Source: Xanthomonas arboricola
Lineage (GTDB): Bacteria > Pseudomonadota > Gammaproteobacteria > Xanthomonadales > Xanthomonadaceae
Direction: 5' to 3'
Assembly: GCF_002940665.1 (NCBI RefSeq)
Contig: NZ_MIGY01000002.1
Span: 248,001-312,000 of the forward strand
DNA: 64,000 nt
A model generated the notes under the pieces. That model saw nothing but the letters and a program-made list of their open reading frames with translations, had not been told where the DNA came from and made no database searches. How positions within the stretch are numbered: position 1 is the stretch's first letter; each line of letters opens with the position of its first letter. The translations under genes and the position numbers were made by a program. Of the stretch, positions 35,150-44,167 are shown piece after piece.

Positions 35150-36135
35150 TCAGCGTTGCTCTTGATCGCAGCGTCCTGCTGGTCGCGCTTTTCATACGCG
35201 GTGACGATGCGCTGCACCAGCGGGTGGCGCACCACGTCGCGTGCTTCGAAGAAGGTGAAGCTGGCGCCGTCCACGTCGCGCAATACCTCGATCGCATCGC
35301 GCAGGCCGGACTTGACGTGCTTTGGCAGGTCGATCTGGGTCAGGTCGCCGGTGACCACCGCGGTGGAGCCAAAGCCCAGCCGGGTCAGGAACATCTTCAT
35401 CTGTTCGATGGTGGTGTTCTGCGCTTCGTCCAGGATCACGTAGGCATCGTTGAGCGTACGGCCGCGCATATAGGCCAGCGGCGCGATCTCGATGACGTTC
35501 TTTTCCAGCAGCTTGACCACCTTTTCCACGCCAAGCATTTCGTAGAGCGCGTCGTAGAGCGGGCGCAGGTACGGGTCCACCTTCTGGCTGAGGTCGCCTG
35601 GGAGAAAGCCCAGCTTCTCGCCGGCCTCCACCGCCGGGCGCACCAGGATCAGGCGCTGTACGCGCGACTCGTTCAGGGCCTCCACCGCGCTGGCCACGGC
35701 CAGAAAGGTCTTGCCGGTACCGGCCGGCCCGATGCCGAAATTGATGTCGTGCGTGGCGATCGCATGCAGGTACTTGGCCTGGTTGGCACCGCGGCCACGC
35801 ACGGTGCCGCGTTTGACCTTGATCGCCACGTCCTGGGCCACGTAGGAACGATCGACCACGTGCTCGACATTGGCATCGTTCAAGCGCAGATGGATCGCGT
35901 GGTTGTCGAAGGTGGTGGAGGCGGCTTCCTCGTACAGCGCGGCCAGCAGCGTCTGCACGGCAGTGATTGCCGGCTCCGGGCCGGTGACGCGGAAGATGTT
36001 GCCGCGGTTGGCGATCTCCACGCCCAGCTTGAGTTCGATCTGGCGCAGGTGCGCGTCGAACGGGCCGGCCAGATTGGCCAGGCGCTCGGTGTCGTCGGGT
36101 TCCAGGGTGAAGTCGCGATGTGCAGGTGAGTTCAT
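35146..36135 (-). CDS. ybeZ: PhoH-family ATPase (YbeZ-like)
   Basis: A 329-residue P-loop protein starting at ATG 36135 (MNSPAHRDFTLEPDD). The N-terminal 100 residues resemble the KH-like part of the family. The PhoH domain has Walker A FGIGPAGTGKTFLAV near residue 135, Walker B YVILDEAQNTT near 235, and TRLGFGSTAVVTGDLTQIDLP. It works with YbeY in RNA and ribosome metabolism in other bacteria. It heads the operon phoH, unknown, ybeY, unknown, corC, DUF4105. The DnaA-box-like cluster lies upstream. Confidence 0.94.
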   Translation of the reverse strand: MNSPAHRDFTLEPDDTERLANLAGPFDAHLRQIELKLGVEIANRGNIFRVTGPEPAITAVQTLLAALYEEAASTTFDNHAIHLRLNDANVEHVVDRSYVAQDVAIKVKRGTVRGRGANQAKYLHAIATHDINFGIGPAGTGKTFLAVASAVEALNESRVQRLILVRPAVEAGEKLGFLPGDLSQKVDPYLRPLYDALYEMLGVEKVVKLLEKNVIEIAPLAYMRGRTLNDAYVILDEAQNTTIEQMKMFLTRLGFGSTAVVTGDLTQIDLPKHVKSGLRDAIEVLRDVDGASFTFFEARDVVRHPLVQRIVTAYEKRDQQDAAIKSNAE

Positions 36136-36270
36136 GGTCGGATCGGACCGCGCACGCATGCGCTGGTCGGTTGGGCGGCAGGCGAGGGTAGCGCGCAGCG
36201 TGTGATCCCACCAACACGCCCGGTTGCCGCAACCGGCACGGTCTGGCCGGCACGCGGCGGTCCGCGCGGT

Positions 36271-36430
36271 TTTTCCACAAGCGCTGTGGAGTCACGTATC
36301 ACTAACCTGTGGATAAAAATCGTGGCGCCTACTCGCACAAGGTCCGGCAGGGACATGGCGAAAAAATCACCACTGCGGTGGCGGTTGTCCACAAGCGGTG
36401 TGGATCGAATTCGGCAAAGCCTGTGGGTAA
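36271..36430. promoter_or_regulatory. Cluster of DnaA-box-like 9-mers between miaB and phoH
   Basis: Five sites in 160 bases resemble the E. coli DnaA box TTATCCACA. They are TTTTCCACA (36271-36279), TGTGGATAA (36308-36316, perfect on the minus strand), TTGTCCACA (36385-36393), TGTGGATCG (36399-36407) and TGTGGGTAA (36422-36430). The stretch is AT-richer than its surroundings, with GATAAAAATC and GCGAAAAAATCACC between sites. It lies upstream of phoH. It could be a DnaA-titrating or DnaA-regulated site. It is not an obvious origin, since no dnaA, dnaN or gyrB is near. Confidence 0.55.
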
Positions 36431-36579
36431 GTGTTCGGACGCCTTGTGCCGTAAGGCGTTGCAGACGATTGGTGAAATTTTGATCACTCGCCTTGCGTAC
36501 TGTGTGTCGAGCGGAGTTGGTGTCGTTGCTGTGCGCGATCACGACCATGCCCGGCGTATGCGAGTAATGCGCGCCGTTG

Positions 36580-36783
36580 TCAACCGAGACCGACCACGGC
36601 TCGGTAGCGCGCAGATGCTGGAGCGCCGATCGGCGAATGCAGTGCGGCAAGCACGCAAGCTGTGTGCTTGCCGAAGATCGAGGTGCGAGGCACGACGTGC
36701 ATAACCTCAACGGAGTTGCCAGCGTGCTGCACGCATGCAGCTACACAAAGCAACGCAACAACGATGGCAGGCAGACGCAGCAT
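36580..36783 (-). CDS. Possible short lipoprotein-like open frame (doubtful)
   Basis: A 67-residue frame downstream of miaB on the same strand. Its N-terminus, MLRLPAIVVALLCVAACVQ, looks like a lipoprotein signal with Cys17. The remainder has no recognisable feature, and a neighbouring frame (about 36600-36490) is also open. The ribosome-binding site is weak. It may be a decayed gene or chance. The surrounding gap (36136-36893) holds nothing else recognisable except the DnaA-box cluster. Confidence 0.25.
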   Translation of the reverse strand: MLRLPAIVVALLCVAACVQHAGNSVEVMHVVPRTSIFGKHTACVLAALHSPIGAPASARYRAVVGLG

Positions 36784-36893
36784 CGCGTGCCCGGCCGCAG
36801 CGCTACGGGAGTAGTGACCAACCGGCGCGCACCCTGTGATCAGCAAGACGTGATGCATGCCGTAGTGCTACGTGCCGCAGCACCTATGGAGCA

Positions 36894-38348
36894 TCAGCTT
36901 TCGCTGTCGTCCACCTGGATAAGACCACGCAGCGAATTGCTCATCGCCTCGGTGATCAATACATCGACAAAGTGCCCGATCAGGCGTGGGTTGCCGGGGA
37001 AATTCACCGGGCGCATGTTCTCGCTCTTGCCGGTCAATTCGTTCGGATCGCGCCGCGACGGGCCTTCCACCAGCACCCGTTGCACGCTGCCGACCATGGA
37101 CTGCGAAATGCGCGTGGCATGCGCGTTGATCTGCGCCTGCAAACGCGCAAGCCGCGTCTGTTTGACCGCTTCCGGCGTGTCGTCCTGCAGGTCCGAGGCC
37201 GGCGTGCCGGGACGCCGCGAATACACGAACGAGAAACTCTGGTCGAAGCCCACGTCCTCGATCAACTTCATGGTCTTTTCGAAATCCGCTTCGGTCTCGC
37301 CGGGAAAGCCAACGATGAAGTCCGAGCTGATCGAAATATCCGGACGCACCGCGCGTAGCTTGCGGATCTTGGATTTGAATTCCAGCGCGGTGTAGCCGCG
37401 CTTCATCGCCGACAGGATGCGGTCGCTGCCGGCCTGCACCGGCAGATGCAGATAATTGGCCAGCTGCGGCACGTCGCGGTACGCATCCACCAGCGAGTCG
37501 GAAAATTCCAGCGGATGCGAGGTGGTGAAACGGATACGGCCGATGCCCTCGATCTGCGCGATGGTGCGGATCAACAAGCCCAGATCCGCGTATTGCGCCG
37601 CTTCGCCGGCATCGGCGCCGTACGCGCCGCGATACGCATTGACGTTCTGGCCGAGCAGGTTGATCTCGCGCACGCCTTGCGCGGCCAGTTGCGCCACCTC
37701 CACCAGCACGTCCTCGAACGGGCGGCTGACTTCTTCGCCACGGGTGTAGGGCACCACGCAGAACGAGCAGTACTTGGAGCAGCCTTCCATGATCGACACG
37801 AATGCCGACGGGCCGTCGGCGCGCGGCTCGGGCAGGCGATCGAACTTCTCGATTTCCGGAAAGCTGATGTCCACCTGCGACTTGCCCGATTCGCGCCGCG
37901 CGCGGATCAGCTCCGGCAGGCGATGCAGGGTCTGCGGGCCGAACACCAGATCCACGTAGGGCGCGCGCTTGACGATGGCCTCGCCTTCCTGCGAGGCCAC
38001 GCAGCCGCCCACGCCGATGATCACCGGCTTGCCGCCGGCCTTCAGCGCCTTCCAGCGGCCCAGCTGGCTGAACACCTTTTCCTGCGCCTTCTCGCGTATG
38101 GAGCAAGTGTTGACCAGCACCACGTCGGCGTCTTCGGGGTTGTCGGTCAGCTCCAGACCTTCGGAGGCGGCGAGCACGTCGGCCATCTTGGCCGAGTCGT
38201 ACTCGTTCATCTGGCACCCGTGGGTCTTGATGTAGAGCTTGCCGCGCACCACGGCAGGCGCCGACGGGCGGGCCACCGGCAGCGGCAACAGGGCGGGTGC
38301 GTCCACGGCGGTGGCCGCGGACAGGTCGGAAACGGATGTCCCGGGCAT
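36894..38348 (-). CDS. miaB: tRNA-2-methylthio-N6-dimethylallyladenosine synthase MiaB
   Basis: A 484-residue radical SAM methylthiotransferase that modifies A37 of tRNAs reading UNN codons. The N-terminal UPF0004 domain has the cysteines in [27 protein letters not shown] and [11 protein letters not shown], which ligate the auxiliary cluster. The radical SAM motif C-x3-C-x2-C is in [18 protein letters not shown] near residue 195. The TRAM domain is at the C-terminus. The N-terminus has about 35 extra residues rich in Ala and Pro; an internal start near [12 protein letters not shown] would give a standard length, but no clear site was seen. Confidence 0.96.
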   Translation of the reverse strand: MPGTSVSDLSAATAVDAPALLPLPVARPSAPAVVRGKLYIKTHGCQMNEYDSAKMADVLAASEGLELTDNPEDADVVLVNTCSIREKAQEKVFSQLGRWKALKAGGKPVIIGVGGCVASQEGEAIVKRAPYVDLVFGPQTLHRLPELIRARRESGKSQVDISFPEIEKFDRLPEPRADGPSAFVSIMEGCSKYCSFCVVPYTRGEEVSRPFEDVLVEVAQLAAQGVREINLLGQNVNAYRGAYGADAGEAAQYADLGLLIRTIAQIEGIGRIRFTTSHPLEFSDSLVDAYRDVPQLANYLHLPVQAGSDRILSAMKRGYTALEFKSKIRKLRAVRPDISISSDFIVGFPGETEADFEKTMKLIEDVGFDQSFSFVYSRRPGTPASDLQDDTPEAVKQTRLARLQAQINAHATRISQSMVGSVQRVLVEGPSRRDPNELTGKSENMRPVNFPGNPRLIGHFVDVLITEAMSNSLRGLIQVDDSES

Positions 38349-38417
38349 GGCGCTTATTCCAGGCGGGTAGAAGATAGCCGCGCAGTTTACCCGCTTGCGC
38401 CGGGTCCGTCCGCTTGG

Positions 38418-39032
38418 TCAGGCCTTGGCGTTGGTGGCCTCGGCGCGCGCGAACGCCGGCCGGTCGGCCATGCGGGCGATGTAGGCACGGGTGCCGGCAG
38501 GCGGGTCGATCAGGCCGAAATCGACCATCCAGCCCAGCGCGCCGCCCCACAGCACATCGGCCGCGCTGCAGCGCTGGCCCAGTAGATAGTCGCCCTTGGC
38601 TAGCTGCGCATCGATCACCTGCAGTACCGTGTCGCAATCGGCGTAGGGCGACATCGAGCGCGGCGGAGCCTCGCGTTTCATCGCACGGTCGATGATCGCC
38701 GGCTCGAATGCCGAGCCGTAGAAGGCCAGCCAGCGCAGGTAGGCGCCGCGATCGGCATCGCCCGGTGCCGGCGACAGACCGGCCTCCGGATACAACTCGG
38801 CCAGATACTGGTAGATCGCGCCTTGTTCGGTGACCACGCTGTCGCCGTGCCGGATTGCGGGAATCTTGCCCATCGGGTTGATCGCCAGGTACGCGGGCGC
38901 GAGTTGCTCGCCTTTTTCCAGATCGACGATCTGCAGGTCGTAACTGGCGCCGAGCTCTTCCAGCAGCACCAGCACGCCGCGCGAGCGCGAGCGGGGATTG
39001 TGAAACAGGGTGATATGGCGGTTGTCGGGCAT
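38418..39032 (-). CDS. Glutathione S-transferase family protein
   Basis: A 204-residue GST. The N-terminal thioredoxin-like domain has LFHNPRSRSRGVLVLLEELGASYDL, NPMGKIPAIRHGDSVVTEQGAIYQYLAELYP, including the cis-Pro and the glutathione-binding Glu/Gln region. The all-helical C-terminal domain follows, with LGQRCSAADVLWGGALGWM. It is divergently transcribed from a WYL-type regulator across a 99-base gap with a perfect palindrome, which suggests control by that regulator. The substrate is unknown. Confidence 0.92.
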   Translation of the reverse strand: MPDNRHITLFHNPRSRSRGVLVLLEELGASYDLQIVDLEKGEQLAPAYLAINPMGKIPAIRHGDSVVTEQGAIYQYLAELYPEAGLSPAPGDADRGAYLRWLAFYGSAFEPAIIDRAMKREAPPRSMSPYADCDTVLQVIDAQLAKGDYLLGQRCSAADVLWGGALGWMVDFGLIDPPAGTRAYIARMADRPAFARAEATNAKA

Positions 39033-39095
39033 GGCAGGTTCCTTGGTGGATGCGTCAGGCGTAGAGACGAAGTGCCAGCGCAATCCTATCCAGCT

Positions 39096-39120
39096 ATTGC
39101 GGACAGTTTCTGTCCGCAAT
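39096..39120. promoter_or_regulatory. Perfect palindromic operator between the GST and WYL-regulator genes
   Basis: ATTGCGGACAG at 39096-39106 and its exact reverse complement at 39110-39120 flank a three-base spacer. The site ends 11 bases before the regulator ATG (39132) and 64 bases before the GST start on the other strand. The dyad is 11+11 bp without a mismatch. Its place between divergent regulator and target genes is that of an autoregulatory operator. Confidence 0.75.
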
Positions 39121-39131
39121 ACGGTAATGCG

Positions 39132-40100
39132 ATGGCCTCGACCGCTGCCCGCTTGTTGCGTCTGCTTGCGCTGCTGCAGGGCGGCCGCAGTTGGTCGGGC
39201 GTGGCGCTGGCCGAGCGCCTGGAACTGCATCCGCGCAGCGTGCGGCGCGCGATAGAGCGCCTGCGCGAACTGGGCTACCCGGTGCATGCCGTGCCCGGCG
39301 CCGGTGGCGGCTACCGGCTGGGGCAGGGTGCAGCCGCCCTGCCGCTGTTATTCGAAGAAGACGAGGCGCTGACGGTGGCGATCGCGCTGCGCGCAGCGGC
39401 CCCGGCGATACGCGGCATGGATGCGGCGGCGGCGCGGGTGCTGCGCAAGCTCGATCCGCTGTTGCCGCGGCGCAGCGGTCGGCGTGCCAGTGCGGCGCAT
39501 GCGGCCATGGCCAGTCTGCCGGTCACCGAGGAGGCGGGTGTCTTGGTGGATGCGGCGCTGCTGGCGCAGCTGGCCGGCGCCTGCCGCGACCGGGTCACGC
39601 TGCGGCTTGACTATCGCCGTCACTCCGGCGCGTCGCTCGCGCGCTGCGTCGAACCGGCCTTGTTGGTGAACTACGGGCGGCGCTGGTATCTGCTGGCCTG
39701 GGACTGCGAGCGCCAGGACTGGCGCACCTTGCGCGCCGACCGGATCGACCGGGCCGAGACGACCGGTGCGCAATTCGCCGCTCGCGCATTGCCCGAGGAG
39801 CCACTGCAACTCCTGCGCAAGGCGATCGGCGAGTCGCCGTTCCCGTGCCGGGCCCGGGTACGCCTGCACGGCACGCTGGAGGCACTCGCCGCGCGCATCC
39901 CGCCCTGGCTGGGCGCGCTGGAAGCCGACGGGCCGGCGCATTGCTGGCTGGGCCTGGGCGCGCCGAGCATGCCGGCGCTGGCCGCCAACCTGCTGCTGCT
40001 CGACCTGCCTTTCGATGCGATCTCCCCGGAGACCGTGCGCGCGCCCCTGGCCGAGGCACTGAACGCGTTGCGGACGCGGCTGGGACCTCTGCCCGGATAA
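39132..40100 (+). CDS. HTH/WYL-domain transcriptional regulator (YafY type)
   Basis: A 322-residue regulator. The start is ATG 39132, since the in-frame upstream codons run through the palindrome. The N-terminal HTH (about residues 5-55) reads RLLRLLALLQGGRSWSGVALAERLELHPRSVRRAIERLRELGYPV. The WYL domain (about 140-215) has the form ALLVNYGRRWYLLAWDCERQDWRTLRADRI. A C-terminal WCX-like part (about 230-320) follows. Such regulators sense ligands or nucleic acids. The probable target is the divergent GST gene through the palindrome at 39096-39120. Confidence 0.92.
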   Translation: MASTAARLLRLLALLQGGRSWSGVALAERLELHPRSVRRAIERLRELGYPVHAVPGAGGGYRLGQGAAALPLLFEEDEALTVAIALRAAAPAIRGMDAAAARVLRKLDPLLPRRSGRRASAAHAAMASLPVTEEAGVLVDAALLAQLAGACRDRVTLRLDYRRHSGASLARCVEPALLVNYGRRWYLLAWDCERQDWRTLRADRIDRAETTGAQFAARALPEEPLQLLRKAIGESPFPCRARVRLHGTLEALAARIPPWLGALEADGPAHCWLGLGAPSMPALAANLLLLDLPFDAISPETVRAPLAEALNALRTRLGPLPG

Positions 40101-40149
40101 CCGTTTAGGCCACTTGGCAAGCCCGGGCCAAGCTGGGACACTCCGCCGC

Positions 40150-41136
40150 ATGAAGGGGATGTCAAGATTGCTGGGGCTGTTACTCGTCACGTTGCCGGCA
40201 GCGCCGGTCTGCGCCGGCACCTTGTACAAGTGTGTCAGCGGCGACGGAATCACCAGCTACCTGAGCAAGCGCCAGAGTGGCGCGACCTGCAGTGTCATCA
40301 GCAGCTATACCCCGGACCGATCCGCACGCCGCGCGCCGCCAGCCATGGCCGGCCGGACGCCGGGCATGGCCGCCGGCCCTGCGCGCGCCAGCACCTCGAT
40401 CGACAGTGGCGCGCCGGCCACGATCATCAGTCAGCCGGTTGGCCAGGCGCCACGTCGCGCCGCCGAGGTCGCCTCGGCAGTGATGCCGCGCGCGCTGCCG
40501 GTGTCGGAGACCTCGGTCGTGCAGGCGCCTGCCACCGCGGTCAATCCGCGCCGGGTGGTCAGCGGACAGGTCTATTCGTATATGAAGGACGGCGTGCGTC
40601 ACTACACCAGTGCGCGCCCGCGTCAGGTCGCCAGCATCGAAGGCCTGCGCACCATCCATTACAGCTTCATCGAAACCTGTTACGCCTGCGCGGCCAAGCC
40701 CGGCGTCAATTTCGGCGCGATCCGGCTCAACACCGATGCCTATCAGCAGGAAATCACAGCGGCCGCGCGTGAGTTCGGGGTCGAGGAAGCGATCGTGCGC
40801 GCCATCATCCATGCCGAGTCGGCCTATAACCCGCTGGCACTGAGTCGTGCCGGCGCGCAGGGGCTGATGCAGTTGATGCCCGGTACTGCGCGCCGCTTCG
40901 GGGTCAGCGATGCCTATGATGCAACGCAAAATATTCGCGGTGGCGTGCAATATCTTTCGTGGTTGCTGAAACGCTTCAACGGCGATCTCACGCTCGCCGC
41001 TGCCGGCTACAACGCGGGCGAGGGCGCGGTGGATCGCTATGGTGGCGTGCCGCCCTACAGCGAGACCCAGCGCTACGTCCAACGCGTCGGCCTGCTGGCC
41101 GGACGCTATCGTGGGCAGACAACCGCTGCCAACTGA
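40150..41136 (+). CDS. Lytic transglycosylase (SLT domain) with N-terminal DUF4124-like part
   Basis: A 328-residue exported peptidoglycan hydrolase. The signal peptide is MKGMSRLLGLLLVTLPAAPVCA. Residues about 24-50 (GTLYKCVSGDGITSYLSKRQSGATCSVIS) resemble DUF4124. A long Ala/Pro/Ser linker follows. The catalytic domain (about 200-320) has IIHAESAYNPLALSRAGAQGLMQLMPGTARRFGV with the catalytic Glu, then AAAGYNAGEGAVDRYGGVPPYSETQRYV. This is the family 1 (SLT/MltC-like) pattern. Confidence 0.9.
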   Translation: MKGMSRLLGLLLVTLPAAPVCAGTLYKCVSGDGITSYLSKRQSGATCSVISSYTPDRSARRAPPAMAGRTPGMAAGPARASTSIDSGAPATIISQPVGQAPRRAAEVASAVMPRALPVSETSVVQAPATAVNPRRVVSGQVYSYMKDGVRHYTSARPRQVASIEGLRTIHYSFIETCYACAAKPGVNFGAIRLNTDAYQQEITAAAREFGVEEAIVRAIIHAESAYNPLALSRAGAQGLMQLMPGTARRFGVSDAYDATQNIRGGVQYLSWLLKRFNGDLTLAAAGYNAGEGAVDRYGGVPPYSETQRYVQRVGLLAGRYRGQTTAAN

Positions 41137-41279
41137 GCTGCGTGCCTTGCGCCTATTTGCGCGCGCTGCGGCCTGCTTTGACAGTCACGTGCCGAGGCAG
41201 ATGTCATGCGGCTACCACTCCGCAGAGGCGGCCACTACGCCGGCGCGATGCTGCAGCCCGCGTGCAGCATGCTTGCAAC

Positions 41280-41310
41280 TGACGCCGATCTTTTTGTCGG
41301 CACTGCGTCA
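41280..41310. other. Imperfect inverted repeat upstream of petA
   Basis: TGACGC at 41280-41285 and GCGTCA at 41305-41310 flank an inner CGA/TCG pair with a T-rich loop. It lies about 200 bases before petA and 145 after the transglycosylase stop. It may be a terminator of the transglycosylase gene or a regulatory hairpin; I cannot tell which. Confidence 0.4.
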
Positions 41311-41405
41311 CAGCGGTCCGCCCTGGGTGAGGCTGGCGCATGATGCGGTCGACACGCGCAAGCAGCCGGTGTTTGCACTGCGACGGTTCGACTGCGTACA
41401 TTGCG

Positions 41406-41435
41406 TTGTCTGTGCATTAAGCGTTCCGCTACACT
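41406..41435 (+). promoter_or_regulatory. Candidate sigma-70 promoter of petABC
   Basis: TTGTCT (41406-41411) and TACACT (41430-41435) are separated by 18 bases. They lie about 80 bases upstream of petA. The match is fair and the position suits a promoter for the bc1 operon, but no start site is known. Confidence 0.45.
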
Positions 41436-41512
41436 GCGGTCGATTCATCGCGGCTGGACCCCCCGCCAGCCGTTGGCAGCCTCACGCTACCTAATCAAGA
41501 TCGGAGAGCCGG

Positions 41513-42157
41513 ATGGCCAACGATGGGGTTAACGCACCTGCTGATACCGGGCGTCGTCGGTTCCTGACCGCGACAACGGCCGTGGTCGGTGCGGTCGGAG
41601 CAGGATTTGTCGCAGTTCCGTTCGTGAAGTCGTGGAATCCCAGCGCACGCGCCAAGTTGGCCGGTGCCCCGGTGACCGCCGACATCAGCGCCTTGCAGGA
41701 AGGGCAACGCCTGGTTCTGGAATGGCGCGGCCAGCCCATCTGGATCGTCAAGCGCTCCAAGGCGATGCTCGACGCACTGCCTTCGCTGGATGACCGGCTC
41801 AAGGATCCCAAGTCCGAGAACAAGGACCAGCAGCCGGACTACGTACTGAAGAACCCCGAGTACCGATCGATCAAGTCCGACATCTCGGTGCTGGTCGGGC
41901 TGTGCACGCATCTGGGCTGCTCGCCGGAAATGGTCGCCGAAATCCGCCCCGAGCCCTACGACCCGCAGTGGAAAGGCGGCTATTTCTGCCCCTGCCACAA
42001 GTCGCGCTTCGACATGTCCGGCCGCGTCTTCGACGGCGTGCCGGCGCCGATCAATCTGCTGGTGCCCCCACACCACTACGTGGACGACAACACCCTGGTG
42101 ATCGGCGTCGATCCCGATGGTGCCGGTAGGTCGGCCAACAGCACGGGGGCTGCCTGA
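41513..42157 (+). CDS. petA: Ubiquinol-cytochrome c reductase, Rieske iron-sulfur subunit
   Basis: A 214-residue subunit of complex III. The N-terminus has a twin-arginine-like anchor (TGRRRFLTATTAVVGAVGAGFVAVPFV). The Rieske 2Fe-2S ligands are in CTHLGCSP and CPCHKSRFDMSGRV, near residues 130-160. DPQWKGGYF and PINLLVPPHHYV are typical of the proteobacterial form. Its TGA overlaps the petB ATG by one base. Quinol oxidation takes place at the periplasmic face. Confidence 0.97.
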   Translation: MANDGVNAPADTGRRRFLTATTAVVGAVGAGFVAVPFVKSWNPSARAKLAGAPVTADISALQEGQRLVLEWRGQPIWIVKRSKAMLDALPSLDDRLKDPKSENKDQQPDYVLKNPEYRSIKSDISVLVGLCTHLGCSPEMVAEIRPEPYDPQWKGGYFCPCHKSRFDMSGRVFDGVPAPINLLVPPHHYVDDNTLVIGVDPDGAGRSANSTGAA

Positions 42158-43416
42158 TGAGCAATATCCTGGTCCGTACCGCCAACGGTGTGTTCGATTG
42201 GGTCAACGAACGCGCGCCCGGGCTGATGCCCATGTACCGCAAGCACGTCAGCGAGTACTACGCGCCGAAGAACTTCAACCTTTGGTACTACTTCGGCTCG
42301 CTGGCCATCGTGGTGCTGGTCAACCAGATCGTCACCGGCATCTTCCTGACGATGCACTACAAGACCAGCGCCGCCGATGCGTTCGCCTCGATCGAATACA
42401 TCATGCGCGACGTGGAGTGGGGCTGGCTGATCCGCTACATGCACAGCACCGGCGCCTCGCTGTTCTTCATCGTGGTGTATCTGCACATGTTCCGCGGGCT
42501 GATGTACGGCAGCTACCAGAAACCGCGCGAGCTGGTGTGGATTCTCGGCATGCTGATCTACCTGGTGCTGATGGCCGAAGCCTTCATGGGCTATGTGCTG
42601 CCGTGGGGGCAGATGTCGTTCTGGGGCGCGAAGGTGATCATCTCCCTGTTCGGTGCCATCCCCGTGATCGGCAACGGGCTGACCGAATGGATCATGGGCG
42701 ACTATCTGCCCGGCGATGCCACGCTCAACCGCTTCTTCGCGCTGCACGTGATCGCACTTCCATTGGTGTTGTTGTTGCTGATCGTGCTGCACATCGGCGC
42801 GCTGCACGAAGTGGGCTCCAACAATCCCGATGGCGTGGAGATCAAGAAGGGTCCGAAGGGCAACCGCTGGGACGCGCACAAGCCGGCCGACGGCATCCCG
42901 TTCCATCCGTACTACACGGTCAAGGATCTGGTCGGGGTCGGCTTTTTGCTATTGATCGCGGCCTTCATCATCTTCTTCGCGCCGGCGTTCGGCGGCCTGT
43001 TCCTGGAGCACGACAACTTCACCGAGGCCAATCGCCTGGTGACCCCGGAGCACATCAAGCCGGTCTGGTACTACACGCCGTATTACGCAATGTTGCGGGT
43101 GGTCCCCAACAAGCTCGGTGGCGTGCTGGTGATGTTCTCGGCGATCGCGATCCTGTTCCTGGTGCCGTGGCTGGATCGGGCCAAGGTGCGCTCGATCCGC
43201 TACCGTGGCTGGATCTCCAAGGCCGCGCTCGGCGTGCTGGTGGTGTGCTTCGTCTGGCTGGGCGTGATCGGCTCCGGTCCTGGCACCGACGCACACGAAA
43301 CCTATGTCGGGCGCGTGCTGACCTTCCTGTACTTCGCCTTCTTCATCACCATGCCGGTGTGGACGCGGCTGGACAAGACCAAGCCGGTGCCCGAGCGAGT
43401 GACCACCCATGACTAA
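42157..43416 (+). CDS. petB: Ubiquinol-cytochrome c reductase, cytochrome b subunit
   Basis: A 419-residue membrane protein carrying two b-type hemes. The heme-binding histidines are in the early helices (YMHSTGASLFFIVVYLHMFRGLMYGSY) and in HVIALPLVLLLLIVLHIGALHE. The Qo-site PEWY-equivalent appears in the C-terminal half (TPEHIKPVWYYTPYYAML). Length is normal for single-chain cytochrome b of this group. It overlaps petC by eight bases. Confidence 0.97.
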   Translation: MSNILVRTANGVFDWVNERAPGLMPMYRKHVSEYYAPKNFNLWYYFGSLAIVVLVNQIVTGIFLTMHYKTSAADAFASIEYIMRDVEWGWLIRYMHSTGASLFFIVVYLHMFRGLMYGSYQKPRELVWILGMLIYLVLMAEAFMGYVLPWGQMSFWGAKVIISLFGAIPVIGNGLTEWIMGDYLPGDATLNRFFALHVIALPLVLLLLIVLHIGALHEVGSNNPDGVEIKKGPKGNRWDAHKPADGIPFHPYYTVKDLVGVGFLLLIAAFIIFFAPAFGGLFLEHDNFTEANRLVTPEHIKPVWYYTPYYAMLRVVPNKLGGVLVMFSAIAILFLVPWLDRAKVRSIRYRGWISKAALGVLVVCFVWLGVIGSGPGTDAHETYVGRVLTFLYFAFFITMPVWTRLDKTKPVPERVTTHD

Positions 43417-44167
43417 TTCCAACGTGAAGTCATGGACGTCGCGCGTGGTCGCCCTGCTGTGCGGGCTGACCCTGGCCGCAGGGGCGCTGGCAGCCGAAGG
43501 CGGGAAGGTGCAGCAGGCCGGCAACGACCTGAGCGACCGTGCCTCGCTGCAGCGTGGCGCGCAGTTGTTCATGAACTACTGCTCCGGCTGTCACTCGCTG
43601 AAGTATCTGCGCTATTCGCGCATGGCCAGCAATCTGGGCTTGAGCGAAGCGGAGGTCATGGCCAACCTCAACTTCACCGGCGCCAAGATCGGCGAGCACA
43701 TCGAAGGCACCATGCCGCACGATGCCGCAGCCAAGTGGTTTGGCAAGGCGCCGCCGGATCTGACCTTGATCGCACGCGTGCGTGGCACCGACTGGGTCTA
43801 TACCTATCTCAAGTCGTTCTATCTGGATCAGAACCGCCCCCTGGGCTGGAACAACCAGTTGTTTCCGAATGCCTCCATGCCCAACCCGCTGTGGGAGCTG
43901 CAAGGCCTGCAGCAGGCGCAGTTCGGCCCGCCCGACAAGGCGACCGGCGACAAGCCGGTGCAGGCGCTCAAACTCGGTCAGCCGGGGCGACAGACACCGG
44001 TCGAGTTCGATCAGACGGTGCGCGATATCGCCAACTTCCTCGAGTACGCCGGCGAACCGGCTGCCCTGAAGCGACAGAGCATGGGAGTGTGGGTGATCCT
44101 GTTCCTGGCCTTGCTTACCTTCATGGCCTATCTGCTGAAGAAGGAATACTGGAAAGACGTGCATTGA
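43409..44167 (+). CDS. petC: Ubiquinol-cytochrome c reductase, cytochrome c1 subunit
   Basis: A 252-residue c-type cytochrome. A signal peptide (residues about 1-28, ending LAAGALAAEG) is followed by the heme-binding CSGCH in FMNYCSGCHSLKYLRYSRM. A C-terminal anchor helix is WVILFLALLTFMAYLLKKEYWKD. The methionine ligand is likely in the ASMPNPLWELQG segment. It is the last gene of the petABC operon. Confidence 0.96.
   Translation: MTNSNVKSWTSRVVALLCGLTLAAGALAAEGGKVQQAGNDLSDRASLQRGAQLFMNYCSGCHSLKYLRYSRMASNLGLSEAEVMANLNFTGAKIGEHIEGTMPHDAAAKWFGKAPPDLTLIARVRGTDWVYTYLKSFYLDQNRPLGWNNQLFPNASMPNPLWELQGLQQAQFGPPDKATGDKPVQALKLGQPGRQTPVEFDQTVRDIANFLEYAGEPAALKRQSMGVWVILFLALLTFMAYLLKKEYWKDVH

Noticed and set aside
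36271-36430. Chromosomal replication origin
   Set aside because: DnaA-box-like sites alone are insufficient; no dnaA, dnaN, recF, gyrB or GC-skew information supports an origin here.
36410-36456. PIP-box (HrpX target) formed by two TTCGG sequences
   Set aside because: The two TTCGG sequences are 19 bases apart instead of the required 15, and no gene with an effector-like product follows.
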